A DNA stretch of 49,335 bases from Zoogloeaceae bacterium (GTDB lineage: Bacteria; Pseudomonadota; Gammaproteobacteria; Burkholderiales; Rhodocyclaceae), in NCBI GenBank assembly GCA_031258715.1, contig JAIRMN010000127.1:1-49335 (forward strand), written 5' to 3'. The position numbers were made by a program, and so were the translations under genes. Shown piece after piece: positions 35,534 through 48,299 of the stretch; the stretch's first letter is position 1; the number at the start of each line of letters is the position of its first letter. A model generated the notes under the pieces. It saw only the letters and a program-made list of their open reading frames with translations. It had not been told where the DNA came from and made no database searches.

Positions 35534-36583
35534 TCAGTAGTTGACACGTCCTTCCTTGTCGTCGTCACGATAGGTAAAGCTGTAGCCGATACCGTTGAAG
35601 AGCACAGTTTCGGCAAGCTGCCGGCTGATTTCGCCAATCCGGGTCAAACGGGTCTTGGGTACATAGAGCAGGTCGTCCGGTTGCAGATAAGCAAACTGAT
35701 CGGCATCGCCGCTGAGGGCTTTCTCGATGTCATAAAGACGCGCTTCCACCTGATTGCCTTGGCGGCGCATGATGACCACCGAATCCAGACGCGCGCCGAT
35801 TGGTGTGCCACGCGCCAGAGTCAAGGCTTCCAGCACGGAAATCGGGCGGCGGACAGGATAGGCGCCCGGCTGGTTGACCGCGCCCAGCACAAAGACCTGG
35901 TTGGCTACCGTGGATTTCAAGAGGACGTCGACACGAATCTGGCCGTGCAACTCGGCATAACGCGCGTTCAGGGTCTCTGTCAGTTCATCGATGCTCATGC
36001 CCTGCATAGCAACGGCGCCCAGGAGCGGAAAGCTGGCGCGACCATCGGCGCTGACGACGATTTCACGGCTCATGCCGGTCTGCCGATGCATCAGGGATTG
36101 GCGCAGCTCCTCCAGTTGCGCCCACGGGCGCACCACGGAAAACACGATCTCGGGATGCTTCAGGACACGGGAGAATTTTTCCCGGATCAACTGTTGCGCA
36201 TCCAGGGCGCTCAACCCGCCGACATTGATGATTCCGGCATAAGGCAGCATGATCGTGCCGTCCGGCATTACCTGCATCGCGCCGCTGAATTCCTCGGCGG
36301 TCAGAAACTTCAGGGACACCTGGTCGCCGGGCTGGATGCGATAGGCTTCCCGGGTAGAGGTATCGAGATGGAAAATGACATCCAGCACATCCAGCGGACG
36401 CAAGACCTGCTTGATCGGAATGATCTCGCTGGCCTGCGCCTGTTCGACAGGCGCGGTGATCACCTGCACCTCCGTATCGAAGGCTTTCGTCGTGATACAC
36501 CCCGCAAGGATTGCGGCAGAGCCGGCAAAAACCGCCAGACGCAAAGGCAGGAAAGGTCTTTTCATCATTTTGCTATCCGTCAT
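35534..36583 (-). CDS. Outer-membrane polysaccharide export lipoprotein (Wza-like)
   Basis: Lipobox LAGC; 'AYRIQPGDQVSLKFL', 'VFVLGAVNQPGAYPVRRPISVLEALTLARG'. Confidence 0.9.
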   Translation of the reverse strand: MTDSKMMKRPFLPLRLAVFAGSAAILAGCITTKAFDTEVQVITAPVEQAQASEIIPIKQVLRPLDVLDVIFHLDTSTREAYRIQPGDQVSLKFLTAEEFSGAMQVMPDGTIMLPYAGIINVGGLSALDAQQLIREKFSRVLKHPEIVFSVVRPWAQLEELRQSLMHRQTGMSREIVVSADGRASFPLLGAVAMQGMSIDELTETLNARYAELHGQIRVDVLLKSTVANQVFVLGAVNQPGAYPVRRPISVLEALTLARGTPIGARLDSVVIMRRQGNQVEARLYDIEKALSGDADQFAYLQPDDLLYVPKTRLTRIGEISRQLAETVLFNGIGYSFTYRDDDKEGRVNY

Positions 36584-37239
36584 CAAAAATGGTCGTAAAC
36601 CCACTTTGGCATATAGTACTTACGGGCATTGAAAATACAGCCGATTACCTTGGCGTCGGCTTGCGCCAGACGCTGCGCGGCCGCTTGCGCGACTTCCCAG
36701 CGCGTTTCCTCGCCGCGCACCACCAGTATCACGCCGTTCGCCTGGGCGCTGATAGTCAGGGTATCGGGACTGGCGTAGACCGCTTCGCCATCCACCACCA
36801 CGAAACGATAGCGTTCGCCCAGACGCGCAAACAGCTCGCGCAACCGCTGCGACTCCAGACGCTCGTCCTGCCGCCGCGGGCGTCCCAGCGGCATGACAAC
36901 GCAGGAGAAGTCTTCCACCTGGACGATACATGCTTCGATGTCGAGCGCTTCTCCGGGCCGCGCCAGATCCATGAAACCCAGATGCTCTTCCAGCCCCAGG
37001 CGACGGGTAATGCTGTTGGCGGACGGACTGGCGTCCACCAGCAACACCGAGGCGTGACTGCTGCGCGCCAATTCGCCCGCCAGCGCGACAGCGCTGGTCG
37101 TGACGCCACTGCCGACATTCGCCGCAGTGAGCAACAAAACCTTCCGATCCTGGTCGAGCACGGTGGAGGCAAGGTTGCTCTCGCTGGGCGTGAAAAGCGG
37201 AAGGACATTGGGGATAGAGGGAATGACACAATCATTCAT
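36583..37239 (-). CDS. CpsD/CapB-like ParA-type protein of the EPS locus
   Basis: 'KVLLLTAANVGSGVTTSAVALAGELARSSHASVLLVDAS'; stop overlaps the start of the export gene. Confidence 0.75.
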   Translation of the reverse strand: MNDCVIPSIPNVLPLFTPSESNLASTVLDQDRKVLLLTAANVGSGVTTSAVALAGELARSSHASVLLVDASPSANSITRRLGLEEHLGFMDLARPGEALDIEACIVQVEDFSCVVMPLGRPRRQDERLESQRLRELFARLGERYRFVVVDGEAVYASPDTLTISAQANGVILVVRGEETRWEVAQAAAQRLAQADAKVIGCIFNARKYYMPKWVYDHF

Positions 37240-37241
37240 TG

Positions 37242-37985
37242 TTAAGCAGCTCCATGACCAATGAGTATCGCCCAGGGCGTCCTGGCCAGAATTTTCAGGT
37301 CCAGCCAAGGGCTTTGGTGGGAAATATAGTGGAGGTCGAGAATGACGCGCGTTTCAAAATCCACATTGCTGCGGCCGGAAACCTGCCACAGCCCGGTAAT
37401 GCCGGGATAAACGCTCAGACGACCGAGGTAATGCGGCTTGTACGTCCGCACATGAAACGAAGTGGGACGCGGCCCCACCATGCGCATCTGGCCGTATACC
37501 ACATTGAAGAGGTTGGGCAATTCGTCCAGGCTGGCGCGGCGCAAAAAACCGCCAATGCGGGTGACGCGCGGATCGCCGTCGATCTTGAAGTCCACCGAAT
37601 CCGGGCCATGTTTGTTCAAATGACGCACGGAGTCCTTCATCGCCTCGGCATCGGCCACCATGGTGCGGAACTTGATCATGCCGAAACGACGCCCGCGAAA
37701 GCCCGTGCGTTGCTGAATGAAAAACACCGGCCCCTGGCTGCTCAATTTAATGATGACCGCAATCACCAGAAACAGGGGCGAAAAGAAGAGAAGCAAAAAA
37801 CCGGCAGTCAAGGCCGACGTAAAATATTTTGTGCGGGAGAGTAACCAGGGGCGTCCGCCCTCGCGTCCCGATACCCAGCCGCGCCGCTGCTCCGCTATCG
37901 CGCGCTCGACCTGTTGCCGTAAGGGAAGCTCACGCCTGTCCTGCTGTTCGTGCGGGGGGGGGGATAAATGGGAAGCGCATATCAT
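37242..37985 (-). CDS. Undecaprenyl-phosphate sugar phosphotransferase (bacterial sugar transferase)
   Basis: 'GPVFFIQQRTGFRGRRFGMIKFRTMVADAE', 'LPNLFNVVYGQMRMVGPRPTSF', 'YPGITGLWQVSGRSNVDFETRVILDLHYI'. Confidence 0.92.
   Translation of the reverse strand: MICASHLSPPPHEQQDRRELPLRQQVERAIAEQRRGWVSGREGGRPWLLSRTKYFTSALTAGFLLLFFSPLFLVIAVIIKLSSQGPVFFIQQRTGFRGRRFGMIKFRTMVADAEAMKDSVRHLNKHGPDSVDFKIDGDPRVTRIGGFLRRASLDELPNLFNVVYGQMRMVGPRPTSFHVRTYKPHYLGRLSVYPGITGLWQVSGRSNVDFETRVILDLHYISHQSPWLDLKILARTPWAILIGHGAA
37954..37963. repeat. G10 (C10 on coding strand) homopolymer in the 5' end of the sugar transferase gene
   Basis: Codons TCC CCC CCC CCG in MICASHLSPPPHEQQ. Confidence 0.9.
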
Positions 37986-38185
37986 GTTTCAGTTTGAACG
38001 CATTCGGTGGCAATCACGTTGAGCGATGTTACATCAAAATTCAAATCGAAGCTTTGGTTTTACGCGCGACTAAACAGCCGTTTCCGGCAAACCGCCGCCT
38101 TTTCGGCGGCGCTTCCAGAATCCCGTGGTCAGTGAGGGCTTTGCTGCCCGCAAGGGCAGTCCCTGAGGGAGACGCGCCGCCAAAG

Positions 38186-39553
38186 CTATCGAATAAAGGA
38201 CGACAATTGCGCGCGTAACGCCGCGTTGCCGCCCGCGATTTGGGGTTGGGAGGCAAGACGTCTCGTTGCGGCTTCTTTTGCGGCGATCCGCGCCGCCGCT
38301 TGCGCGAAGGCGGCCTCGATGGCGCGGGTCTGGGGGAGCGCCTCGGCAAAATAGGCGCGGCCAAATTCGGTAAGCTCGTCTTCGTCGCCGCATCCGAAGG
38401 AAGTCCGGTCGGCGGCGGCGGAAGTGATGACCAGTGTGTGCTCGTCCTGCAAGGCGGGGATGAAGCCGCCCGAATAGCAGGCGGAAACGACCACCACGCG
38501 CCGTTCTATGCCCGCCTCGTCGAGCGCCTGCCGCAGCATTTGCGGGGAAATGTCGGTAAAGCTGAAAGGCCAGAAGGAAAGCGACAGGCGAAAATCGCTG
38601 GAACCGTGCGAGGTGAGAAAAAGAAAGAGCGCATCCTCCGCGCCATTCATCTGTTCGCCCATGCGCTTTATGGCCTCGCGCAACGATTCCGCATTGGCCA
38701 TCGGGTAGCTTCGCGCCGTGGCCGCGTTATTGACCAGGATCAGGGAATGTCCTCCGGTTGCGAAGAGCGTATCCATCGTCTCTTTGGCAAGCAGGATTTC
38801 GCGCAGGAAGACATCCTGATCCTCGCCGCCCAACCCAATGAAGAAGAGTTCCGGCTTGCCCTTCACGCCCGCCTGCACCGACGCCAGGGTTTCCGCCAGG
38901 AGGCGCGACTGGCCGTAGAGCACCCGCTCGTCGATTTCGACAGGGAGCGCCTCCTTGTCATGCGGCGCGCCCCACAACTCGGGAGCGCGGTAGTCCATCA
39001 GAAGCGCACCCATGCCGAAAACCGCGAAAACGACCAACATCGCGAGGCGATAACAGGGTGCCGCCTTTCCCGCGTGCTGGAACTGAACCACAGCGGCGAC
39101 GAAGAGCCAGATACCGGGCAGGGACTGGATGACGGAAAAAATCCCGGATTCCGTGGAGAATCCCAGGCCGAACCACAATTCGGCAAATCCGGCGCTCTGA
39201 CTTATCGCCTGGATCCAGGGAAGACAGAGGAGCAACAAAGAGAGCGCGTAAAAAAGGCGCAAGGCGTCAACTGTCGCGCCGCCCAGCACACGCGCCCCGC
39301 ATACCAGCACGGCAACACAGGCAAAGGGCAGGAGCAGCAGGTAAAAACTCCAGACCGGGTCACCCTGCGGCTTGCCGGAAAAAAGTCCGTATTGCGCCAT
39401 TTGCGCGCTCAGGACGAAGAGGCCGAAGAGCGTAAGACAGATGAGAAACTTGTAGGCTTCCGGCGTCAGGGTTCCGGCCTTTGGCGCGCAAAGGCGGAAC
39501 ATGCGCCCCACCTGCCGCAAGTCGGCGATCAGGGAAGAAGCGGGCGGCGGCAT
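38186..39553 (-). CDS. Membrane-anchored caspase-like (C13 legumain-type) peptidase
   Basis: N-terminal TMs; C-terminal 'DALFLFLTSHGSSDF' (His) and 'RRVVVVSACYSGGF' (Cys). Confidence 0.8.
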   Translation of the reverse strand: MPPPASSLIADLRQVGRMFRLCAPKAGTLTPEAYKFLICLTLFGLFVLSAQMAQYGLFSGKPQGDPVWSFYLLLLPFACVAVLVCGARVLGGATVDALRLFYALSLLLLCLPWIQAISQSAGFAELWFGLGFSTESGIFSVIQSLPGIWLFVAAVVQFQHAGKAAPCYRLAMLVVFAVFGMGALLMDYRAPELWGAPHDKEALPVEIDERVLYGQSRLLAETLASVQAGVKGKPELFFIGLGGEDQDVFLREILLAKETMDTLFATGGHSLILVNNAATARSYPMANAESLREAIKRMGEQMNGAEDALFLFLTSHGSSDFRLSLSFWPFSFTDISPQMLRQALDEAGIERRVVVVSACYSGGFIPALQDEHTLVITSAAADRTSFGCGDEDELTEFGRAYFAEALPQTRAIEAAFAQAAARIAAKEAATRRLASQPQIAGGNAALRAQLSSFIR

Positions 39554-39566
39554 GGGCGCGTTCGTT

Positions 39567-40931
39567 TCAGCCTAGGCGCGGCAGCTTCGCCAATGAGCGT
39601 TCCACCGCATCCGCCGGATAGGCGAAATCCTCCAGGCCGCCCGCGAAATAGCGTTCGAACGCGCTCATGTCGAAATGGCCGTGTCCGGTCAGGTTGAAGA
39701 GAATGACTTTGGATTCGCCGGTTCCCTTGCACTTCAACGCCTCGTCAACGGCGGCGCGGATGGCGTGGCAGGATTCGGGCGCGGGGATGACGCCCTCACT
39801 GCGGGCGAATTGCACGCCGGCCTCGAAGGTCACCCGCTGCGGCGCGGCGACAGCCTCGATCAGCCCTTCGTGATAAAGGCGCGACACCAGTTGCGACGCC
39901 CCGTGATAGCGCAGGCCCCCCGCGTGGATGCCGGGCGGGACAAAATCATGCCCCAGGGTGTACATCTTCATCAGCGGCGTAAAGCCGGAAGCATCGCCAA
40001 AATCGTAAGTATAGCGTCCCTGGGTCAAGCTGGGACAGGAAGCGGGTTCGACCGCGATCGCGCGCAAATCCTTCGCGCGTTTGTCGCCCGCCGCCCGGTC
40101 GCCGAGAAAGGGAAAGGCGATGCCGCCGAAGCTGGAACCGCCGCCGCATGGGGCGACGACGATGTCGGGATAGAGACCTATCCTGTCGAACTGTTTTTTC
40201 GCTTCCAGGCCAATGACGCTCTGATGGAGGACGACGTGGTTCAATACCGATCCCAGGCTGTAATTGGTGTCCGCGCGGCTGGCCGCTTCTTCCACCGCCT
40301 CGGAAATGGCGATGCCCAGCGATCCTGGATTTTCCGGGTCTTCGGCACGCCATTTGCGTCCGGTTTCGGTCAGATCCGAGGGGCTGGCGAACACTTCCGC
40401 GCCCCAGGTCTGCATCATCAGCCGCCGGTAGGGTTTTTGTCCGTAGCTCACCCTGACCATATAGACGCGCACTTCCAGCCCGAACATCTGTCCGGCCAGC
40501 GCAATCGACGATCCCCACTGCCCCGCGCCGGTCTCGGTCGTGAGCCGTTTGATGCCCGCCTGGCGGTTGTAATGGGCTTGCGGCACGGCGGAATTGGGCT
40601 TGTGCGAACCGGCGGGCGAGACGCCTTCATACTTGTAGAAGAGCTTCGCCGGAGTGCCAAGCGCCTCTTCGAGCCGCACGGCGCGCACCAATGGCGATGG
40701 CCGCCAGAGCCGGTAAATCTCACGCACTTCCTGGGGGATTTCGATCCAGCGTTCGACGCTCATTTCCTGTTCGATGATGGCCGGAGGAAAAATCGCCGCC
40801 AGTTGCTCCGGCCTGGCAGGCGTCCCGTCCGGCAGGAGCGGCGGCGCGAGCGGCGAAGATAGGTCGGCGGCGATGTTGTACCAGTGCGTCGGAATTTCGT
40901 GGGCTTCAAGCAGGATGCGGGTGGATTCCAT
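39567..40931 (-). CDS. TrpB-like PLP-dependent enzyme (TrpB2 type)
   Basis: '[27 protein letters not shown]', '[17 protein letters not shown]', '[17 protein letters not shown]'. Confidence 0.9.
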   Translation of the reverse strand: MESTRILLEAHEIPTHWYNIAADLSSPLAPPLLPDGTPARPEQLAAIFPPAIIEQEMSVERWIEIPQEVREIYRLWRPSPLVRAVRLEEALGTPAKLFYKYEGVSPAGSHKPNSAVPQAHYNRQAGIKRLTTETGAGQWGSSIALAGQMFGLEVRVYMVRVSYGQKPYRRLMMQTWGAEVFASPSDLTETGRKWRAEDPENPGSLGIAISEAVEEAASRADTNYSLGSVLNHVVLHQSVIGLEAKKQFDRIGLYPDIVVAPCGGGSSFGGIAFPFLGDRAAGDKRAKDLRAIAVEPASCPSLTQGRYTYDFGDASGFTPLMKMYTLGHDFVPPGIHAGGLRYHGASQLVSRLYHEGLIEAVAAPQRVTFEAGVQFARSEGVIPAPESCHAIRAAVDEALKCKGTGESKVILFNLTGHGHFDMSAFERYFAGGLEDFAYPADAVERSLAKLPRLG

Positions 40932-41085
40932 GATGCGCGCTCTCGCGGAAAAAGGGCAATTATCCTCGCGTGGGACAGGGTTTGACAATCGCACGTCAGG
41001 AGAGAAAGTCGAGAAAGTCGGCATCGTTTGGGCATCCCCCCAAAGCCGTGTAGAATTGTCGCCGTCTTTTGTTTGCGGTGTTCCC

Positions 41086-41850
41086 ATGCTCGATTTCGTC
41101 CTTGCGCCCAGCATTCTTTCCGCCGATTTTTCCCGTCTGGGCGAAGAAGTGGAAAACGTCATCGCCGCCGGAGCCGATTGGGTGCATTTCGATGTGATGG
41201 ACAACCATTACGTCCCCAATCTGACCATAGGCCCGCTGGTCTGCGCCGCTCTTCGTTCGCGCACCAGCGCGCCGATAGACGCGCATCTGATGGTCGAACC
41301 CGTGGATCGCCTGATACCGGAATTCTCAAAAGCGGGCGCGAATCTCCTCACTTTCCATCCAGAGGCTTCCCGGCATATCGACCGCACACTGGGACTGATC
41401 CGCGATCAGGGTTGCCAGGCCGGACTGGCCTTCAATCCGGCCACGCCATTAAACTGGATGGATCATGTCATGGACAAGCTCGATCTGGCGCTCCTGATGA
41501 GCGTCAATCCCGGTTTCGGCGGACAATCCTTCATTCCCGCGACACTGGAAAAACTGAAAGCGGCGCGGACGAAACTGGACGCCTACGCGCAAAAGAGTGG
41601 TCGCCGCATCCGTCTTGAAGTCGATGGCGGCATAAAGCCGGAAAACATCGCGCAAATCGCCAGGGCCGGAGCGGACGCCTTCGTGATCGGCTCCGCCGTG
41701 TTCGGCGCGGGACAAGAAAGCGATCCGAACCGGTATGATTCCATCATCAACGCCCTGCGCGCGAGACTGGCTGCGGGGAGCCAATCAGGGCTTTCCCAGC
41801 AAGACCAGGTTATCCCGATGGATCAGACTGGCTTCATTCACATAACCTAG
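41086..41850 (+). CDS. rpe: Ribulose-phosphate 3-epimerase
   Basis: '[17 protein letters not shown]', '[20 protein letters not shown]', '[14 protein letters not shown]', '[13 protein letters not shown]'. Confidence 0.95.
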   Translation: MLDFVLAPSILSADFSRLGEEVENVIAAGADWVHFDVMDNHYVPNLTIGPLVCAALRSRTSAPIDAHLMVEPVDRLIPEFSKAGANLLTFHPEASRHIDRTLGLIRDQGCQAGLAFNPATPLNWMDHVMDKLDLALLMSVNPGFGGQSFIPATLEKLKAARTKLDAYAQKSGRRIRLEVDGGIKPENIAQIARAGADAFVIGSAVFGAGQESDPNRYDSIINALRARLAAGSQSGLSQQDQVIPMDQTGFIHIT

Positions 41851-42906
41851 GCGCGCCTCGATTTCTCCCGATGGATGGCGGAGGATGCGGCGGGTCTCGG
41901 AACTGCTGTAATTGATGAGTCCCCGCGCGATTTCCTGTCCGCCGGGGGCGATGCAGCCGACCGCCGCGCCGCGCTCGAATTCGCCGGTGAGCGAGACGAC
42001 GCCTACCGGCAACAGGCTCTTGCCGTTTTCCAGCGCCTTTGCCGCGCCCGCGTCGATGTGGAGTTGTCCGGCGGTCTGTAAGTGGTCGGCCAGCCATTGT
42101 TTTTTGGCGGCGATCGGCTCGGTTCCGGAAACCAGCAGGGTGCCCGCGTCTTCTCCCGCCGCCAGGCGCAAGATGACCTTCGGCGCGCGCCCCGAAGCAA
42201 TGACGGTATGCGCGCCGCTTTTCGCCGCCCGCTTCGCGGCCAGCACCTTGGTGATCATGCCGCCGGTGCCGACGAGACTTCCCGCGCCGCCCGCCATCAT
42301 CTCCAGTTCCGGATCGCCCGCCGTCGCTTCCCGGATCAGGGTCGCGTCCTTCGCTTTGCGCGGGTCGGCGGTGTAGAGGCCGTCCTGGTCGGTGAGGATG
42401 ACGAGCGCGTCGGCTTCCACGGCGTTGGCGACCAATGCTCCCAGGGTATCGTTGTCGCCGAATTTGATTTCATCGGTCACCACTGTGTCATTTTCGTTGA
42501 TGATGGGAATGACGCCCAGTTCCAGCAGGGTGTTGAGCGTGGAACGGGCGTTCAGGTAACGCTTCCGGTCTGAAAGATCGTCGTGGGTGAGCAGGATTTG
42601 CGCCGTGTGCAGGTCGTGTCGGCGGAAGGCTTCCTGATAAATCTGTGCCAGGGCGACCTGTCCCACGGCGGCGCAGGCTTGCAGTTCATGGATCGTGCGC
42701 GGACGCTTTTTCATGCCCAGGCGCAACATCCCGCAGGCAATCGCGCCGGAAGAGACGATGAGCGCCTGCCTGCCCTGCCGCCGAAGTTCGGCAATCTGTA
42801 GAGACCAATCCACGATGGACGCTTCGGCCATGCTGACGCCGTTGCCGGTAATCAGGGCGGAACCGATCTTGATGATGAGGCGGCGGGACTTAGACAACGG
42901 GGTCAT
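41785..42906 (-). CDS. proB: Glutamate 5-kinase
   Basis: '[13 protein letters not shown]', '[50 protein letters not shown]', C-terminal PUA domain; start trimmed to ATG 42906. Confidence 0.95.
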   Translation of the reverse strand: MTPLSKSRRLIIKIGSALITGNGVSMAEASIVDWSLQIAELRRQGRQALIVSSGAIACGMLRLGMKKRPRTIHELQACAAVGQVALAQIYQEAFRRHDLHTAQILLTHDDLSDRKRYLNARSTLNTLLELGVIPIINENDTVVTDEIKFGDNDTLGALVANAVEADALVILTDQDGLYTADPRKAKDATLIREATAGDPELEMMAGGAGSLVGTGGMITKVLAAKRAAKSGAHTVIASGRAPKVILRLAAGEDAGTLLVSGTEPIAAKKQWLADHLQTAGQLHIDAGAAKALENGKSLLPVGVVSLTGEFERGAAVGCIAPGGQEIARGLINYSSSETRRILRHPSGEIEARLGYVNEASLIHRDNLVLLGKP

Positions 42907-45900
42907 TGGATCTCGCCTCTGGTATCCGGCAGCCGTCCCGCCGCAAGTTCTTCCATGCCCGCGAGAACCAGGCTTCTTGTGCGGTAATCGCCGTAAACGG
43001 CTTCGTCCTGCGCGCGCGCGATAGGGAAAGTCCCAAGGATGTATTCGGCATCTTCGATGGAAAGGCCGTAGAGATCCATGAAAAGCGCGTCGAGCGCCGC
43101 CTTGCGGCGTGTCCGGTCTTCCTCGTCCCACGGATAAGGCGCGCCCTCATAACCCAAATCTCGGGCGAAGGGCGCGAGGTCATGGGCGGTGTAGGAAAGG
43201 CGCAACACTTGTTCGCGGATGAAACCGGCAATCCTGGTTTTGCCGATGGTGGCCTCATAGTCGGCAGGCGCGATGACGGGGAGCTGTTCGAGGATGTAAA
43301 TGCTAAAATTCTGTCCTTGAAGTTTTTGGCGGCTCAAAAAATCAAAAACAAAAGAATTCATGTTCGCCAACATCAAAGCAAGCATATCGCCGACATTTGC
43401 TTTGTTCATTGGTAAAACAACTGACATCGAATGAGCGATCCCTGCTCGCGGCAAAATTGCCGCAATCATCGAGCGCATGTTGGTAGGCGAGGTAATTTGC
43501 TTAAATCCAAGGTGCCACTCAAAGGAAAAGGCATCTGACAAGTCAGTTTCGACAACCCAGTAATGTGGTTTTGGAAAACGGTCAGGCTGTGCCTTGTCCT
43601 TGTCAAGAATGGTTTCGGATTGCGCTGGCCGTTTCAAATTTTCAGGATTGACAACAATATCCGCCGCCCGGTGATCGTACATCCGCACCATCTTGCCTTC
43701 GTAAAGCGGCAGGACTTCACTGCCTTCCTTCTTCCAGCGATTGAGTCCGGCGGGCTTGAAGCCTTCCCGCTCCAGTTCCGCCCGCGTCCTGAAGAGGCCG
43801 GAATCGTTGGTCATATGAAACATCGTTGCGTATTTCACCGGCCAGACGCGCTTTTCCCCGCTGCCGCTCCGGTCGACCAGCACTGGGTGGTTCCGGTAAA
43901 TCCGCGTGACGATTTCCGCGTCGCGCCGATTCCTGAAAACCGGCGCGGTTCCCGTGTTGGGATTGACGCGCTGGAAATCCTCGGCGGAAAGTTCCAGCAT
44001 GCGGCGCCCGGCCTCCGGGACGCCTTCTTCTTCCAGTTCGTCGATGCCGTGAAGATAAAAAGCGCAGCGCGAAACCGGGAAATTCCGCTTTTCTCCGCCA
44101 AAAACGAGCGCGCAGAATTTGAAGCGCGAATCCACATCGGGAAAATAACTGCCGCCGGGGTTGCCGGGATTCTGGCGGTTCTCGAAATCATACAATGCCG
44201 CGAGCCGCCCGCCGCCGGAAATCCGGCGGAAAAACGCCGCCGCGCCCAGATCGGCGGCAATGCCGGAAGGCGTCAAGAGCGCGACCAGACCCTCCGGCTT
44301 GATCAGCCATTCGGCGCGCTCAACGAACAGGCTGTAGAGATTCATGTCGCCGCCGCCCAAAAGCGAAAAATCGCCGCATCTCGCTAGAACCCGCGCGTTG
44401 GCCTCGGCGCGTTCCACAGCGGCAAGATATTCTTGCCAGAGTGGCGTGCCTTTTCGTTCCAATTCGCCGATAAGCCGTTTTCTGTCAGCAGCACGGACTT
44501 CCTTGGCAATTGCTTCGTCTCTTTCCAAGAACCAAGGCACTTCTTCAAAACGAATTTTATCCCAGGGCGGATTGCCGATCACGACATCAAAGCCGCGACT
44601 GCCTGCGTCACCGGAAAACACGTCTGGAAAGTAGGTTTGCCAATGGAAAAAGTTTTCCCACCGCGCCAGCATCCTGGCGCGAGCCAGCAGATCGTTCGCG
44701 GCCTTGACCGTTTCACCCTTGCCTTCGATTTGTCCGGTAAAGACACGCTGCACTAGGTTATAGCGTCCCGACAACAATTCCACGAAGGCAACTGTATCCG
44801 CTTCGTCGGCATTGCACTGTCTGCCGTGTACGTTCGGCCAACCGGGAACGATCCAGCGCAAGGCGCGCCAAAAATCAAGCAAGGCGGCAATCGGCGCGAG
44901 TTGTTCGGCGGCTTCATGGGAAAGCTGTCTGGAAAGATCGACCTCGGAAATATCCGAGTCCGTCAACGCGCCAACCGCCACAAGGCTTTGCGCGGCGATT
45001 TCCAGCCGAGACAGATCACTATCCTGAAACAGTAAGCCAAAGACCTTTAGTTCCTCCCTGAGCTTCTCCAGTGTTTCGCCATGCAGGGAATCGCCGCAAC
45101 GCAGATGGTGATCGAGGAAAGAAAGCGGCGCGCCCACGGTGAAGGTATGCAGCCAGAGCGCGGTTTTGGCAAGTTCCACCGCCATCGGATTCTTGTCGAC
45201 GCCAAAAACGTTTTTCTTCAAAATCATGCGGCGGACGATGTGACGGTCATCCAGTTGCGCGCCGGTCACGCTCCAGCCATGTTCGCTGGCGGTATTTTTG
45301 ATGCTCCTGCGGATATTGGCAATCCGCGCCACCAGCGGACTCTGCCAGGGACGGTTTTGCTCAATGAGATGCGCCGCCCATTTTTGCTCGCCAACGAGGT
45401 GCTCGGCAGTGTCGATGGCTTCCAGCACGCGATCGGCAAGGTCATCGACCATGGCAACGAGAAAATGCCCGCTCCCCATCGCCGGATCGCAAACGGTCAT
45501 CTCCAACAGGGCGCTGGCGGGGTCTAGTCTGTCCAACGCCTCCCAGTCCGCCGGATTCAGGGCGGCCTTGCTTTTCCAATTTTTGATTTTTCCGGCAAAG
45601 CATTGACGACGTTCATCCGCCAGACGCCCAATCGATTCTTTCAGCAAGAGGCGCACGAGATCGTCATGCGTGTAGTAACTGCCGGAAATCTTGCGGGCGA
45701 AGCTGGCGGGACGCATGACGATGCGGTCGATTTCCGGAACTGCGGCGCGCTCGAATTTGTCTTCGGCCTGCACCTCGTGCTCCAGCGTAAATTCCAGAAG
45801 GCGCTCGTAAATGCTGCCCAGGTGCGCAACGGACAGGTCGCGGTAGTTGATCCAGGCGCGCAAAGGATCATCGGCGCGACGCGACAACGCGTCCAGAATC

Positions 45901-47123
45901 GGCGCCATGGCCGCGTCGGGAATACGGACGCGCTCCAGCAGCGGAGAGCGGGCGCGGTCGAAAAGTCCGCCGTTGTAGGCGGGCATTCCGATAAGGTCAT
46001 CACCTTCGCTGATAAGCAGGAACACGCCTTTGAGTCCGCTCCAGATATTGTCCAGGCGGCTGGACTGCGCTCTCGATGCGTCCACTTCGTCACGGACATG
46101 TTCACGCAGACGGCGCGCACTGTAGGCGGCGTAACGCTCGTCTCTTACCGACAACAGGTTGCGATCCTCGGCATAGAACAGGAACAACAGACGATAGAGC
46201 ACAATCAGCGCGGCTTCGCGCACTTCATCGAGATAATCGCGAGTGTAACGCTGACGATAGCCAATTCCACTCAGGATTTTTTGCTTCCGCGCCAGGAGGT
46301 CGCCGCGCGCCATTGCATCGGCAAGACGTGGGAAAATATCTGTAAAAACGCGCTGGCCCAGGTCTTGTGAAACTTTTTCTTCATAGAGTTTCGCTTCGTT
46401 GCGGGCATAGGCGTGAAAACTTCGGCGGGCAGTGTCCCACTCCTGCGGCAGGAAGGCGTCACGACGAAAGAAAAGATAAAAGAGGCGCAAGGCGTGTTCC
46501 GGTTCGGGCGCGTCAAGCTCCGCCTGCGCGCCTGAAATGCCCAGCGTCGCCGCAAGGTCGACCTCGAAAAACTCTTCGGAGCGGGAACGCGCGTCCTGCC
46601 AGTAAAGCCGCCAGAGCGCGCCATTGGTGAGGACGCCCCATTTGACTTTGCAGTTGGAGGCGCCATCCGCGCGCGAGAGATAGCGCAACATCTGCGAAGA
46701 GGGCGCGCCAGGGTCCAAGGCTTCGCGCTCGTCGCCCCGATCGAGCGGACGCAGCCAACGCTTGGCTTCCAGGAGCGCGATGCCGTGAAGATAACGGCGG
46801 TCATCGCGGCGCTCCTCCTGCGCCAGCGCCCTTGAACGCGCATCGGGAAACAGCAGCATATCCGGCACGTCCTCGCGCCGTTTGCCGGAAAGGTTGACCT
46901 GCGGCAAGTAGTTTTCTTTCCAACCCAACAGAACCAGCACTTTTTCGATGATGATCTGTTCGGTTTGCGCTTCGTTGAACGTGGATTGAGAGGAAACGCC
47001 CTGGAAAACAGCGCGCAAGTCCGCGTGAAAAACGGCAAAATCCGCCGCCGTCAATGCCACGAAAGGCGGCGTCTCACGAATGCCGCGCAAAAGAAAATCC
47101 TGCGTGAAAAGCTGTCCTTGCAT
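42903..47123 (-). CDS. Single-chain type IIG-like (Eco57I-type) restriction-modification enzyme (1406 aa)
   Basis: PD-(D/E)xK-like '[10 protein letters not shown]...[11 protein letters not shown]'; MTase motif I '[15 protein letters not shown]'; motif IV '[14 protein letters not shown]'. Confidence 0.85.
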   Translation of the reverse strand: MQGQLFTQDFLLRGIRETPPFVALTAADFAVFHADLRAVFQGVSSQSTFNEAQTEQIIIEKVLVLLGWKENYLPQVNLSGKRREDVPDMLLFPDARSRALAQEERRDDRRYLHGIALLEAKRWLRPLDRGDEREALDPGAPSSQMLRYLSRADGASNCKVKWGVLTNGALWRLYWQDARSRSEEFFEVDLAATLGISGAQAELDAPEPEHALRLFYLFFRRDAFLPQEWDTARRSFHAYARNEAKLYEEKVSQDLGQRVFTDIFPRLADAMARGDLLARKQKILSGIGYRQRYTRDYLDEVREAALIVLYRLLFLFYAEDRNLLSVRDERYAAYSARRLREHVRDEVDASRAQSSRLDNIWSGLKGVFLLISEGDDLIGMPAYNGGLFDRARSPLLERVRIPDAAMAPILDALSRRADDPLRAWINYRDLSVAHLGSIYERLLEFTLEHEVQAEDKFERAAVPEIDRIVMRPASFARKISGSYYTHDDLVRLLLKESIGRLADERRQCFAGKIKNWKSKAALNPADWEALDRLDPASALLEMTVCDPAMGSGHFLVAMVDDLADRVLEAIDTAEHLVGEQKWAAHLIEQNRPWQSPLVARIANIRRSIKNTASEHGWSVTGAQLDDRHIVRRMILKKNVFGVDKNPMAVELAKTALWLHTFTVGAPLSFLDHHLRCGDSLHGETLEKLREELKVFGLLFQDSDLSRLEIAAQSLVAVGALTDSDISEVDLSRQLSHEAAEQLAPIAALLDFWRALRWIVPGWPNVHGRQCNADEADTVAFVELLSGRYNLVQRVFTGQIEGKGETVKAANDLLARARMLARWENFFHWQTYFPDVFSGDAGSRGFDVVIGNPPWDKIRFEEVPWFLERDEAIAKEVRAADRKRLIGELERKGTPLWQEYLAAVERAEANARVLARCGDFSLLGGGDMNLYSLFVERAEWLIKPEGLVALLTPSGIAADLGAAAFFRRISGGGRLAALYDFENRQNPGNPGGSYFPDVDSRFKFCALVFGGEKRNFPVSRCAFYLHGIDELEEEGVPEAGRRMLELSAEDFQRVNPNTGTAPVFRNRRDAEIVTRIYRNHPVLVDRSGSGEKRVWPVKYATMFHMTNDSGLFRTRAELEREGFKPAGLNRWKKEGSEVLPLYEGKMVRMYDHRAADIVVNPENLKRPAQSETILDKDKAQPDRFPKPHYWVVETDLSDAFSFEWHLGFKQITSPTNMRSMIAAILPRAGIAHSMSVVLPMNKANVGDMLALMLANMNSFVFDFLSRQKLQGQNFSIYILEQLPVIAPADYEATIGKTRIAGFIREQVLRLSYTAHDLAPFARDLGYEGAPYPWDEEDRTRRKAALDALFMDLYGLSIEDAEYILGTFPIARAQDEAVYGDYRTRSLVLAGMEELAAGRLPDTRGEIQ

Positions 47124-47141
47124 GTTCCCCCGCTTGTTTCC

Positions 47142-48299
<1,158 letters not shown>

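Noticed and set aside
38240-39697. 485-aa plus-strand ORF over the C13-like gene
   Set aside because: Antisense artefact; composition lacks normal protein character.
42903-47123. BREX (PglX) or DISARM methylase
   Set aside because: No brx/pgl or drm partner genes nearby; a PD-(D/E)xK-like N-terminus supports a stand-alone type IIG enzyme.
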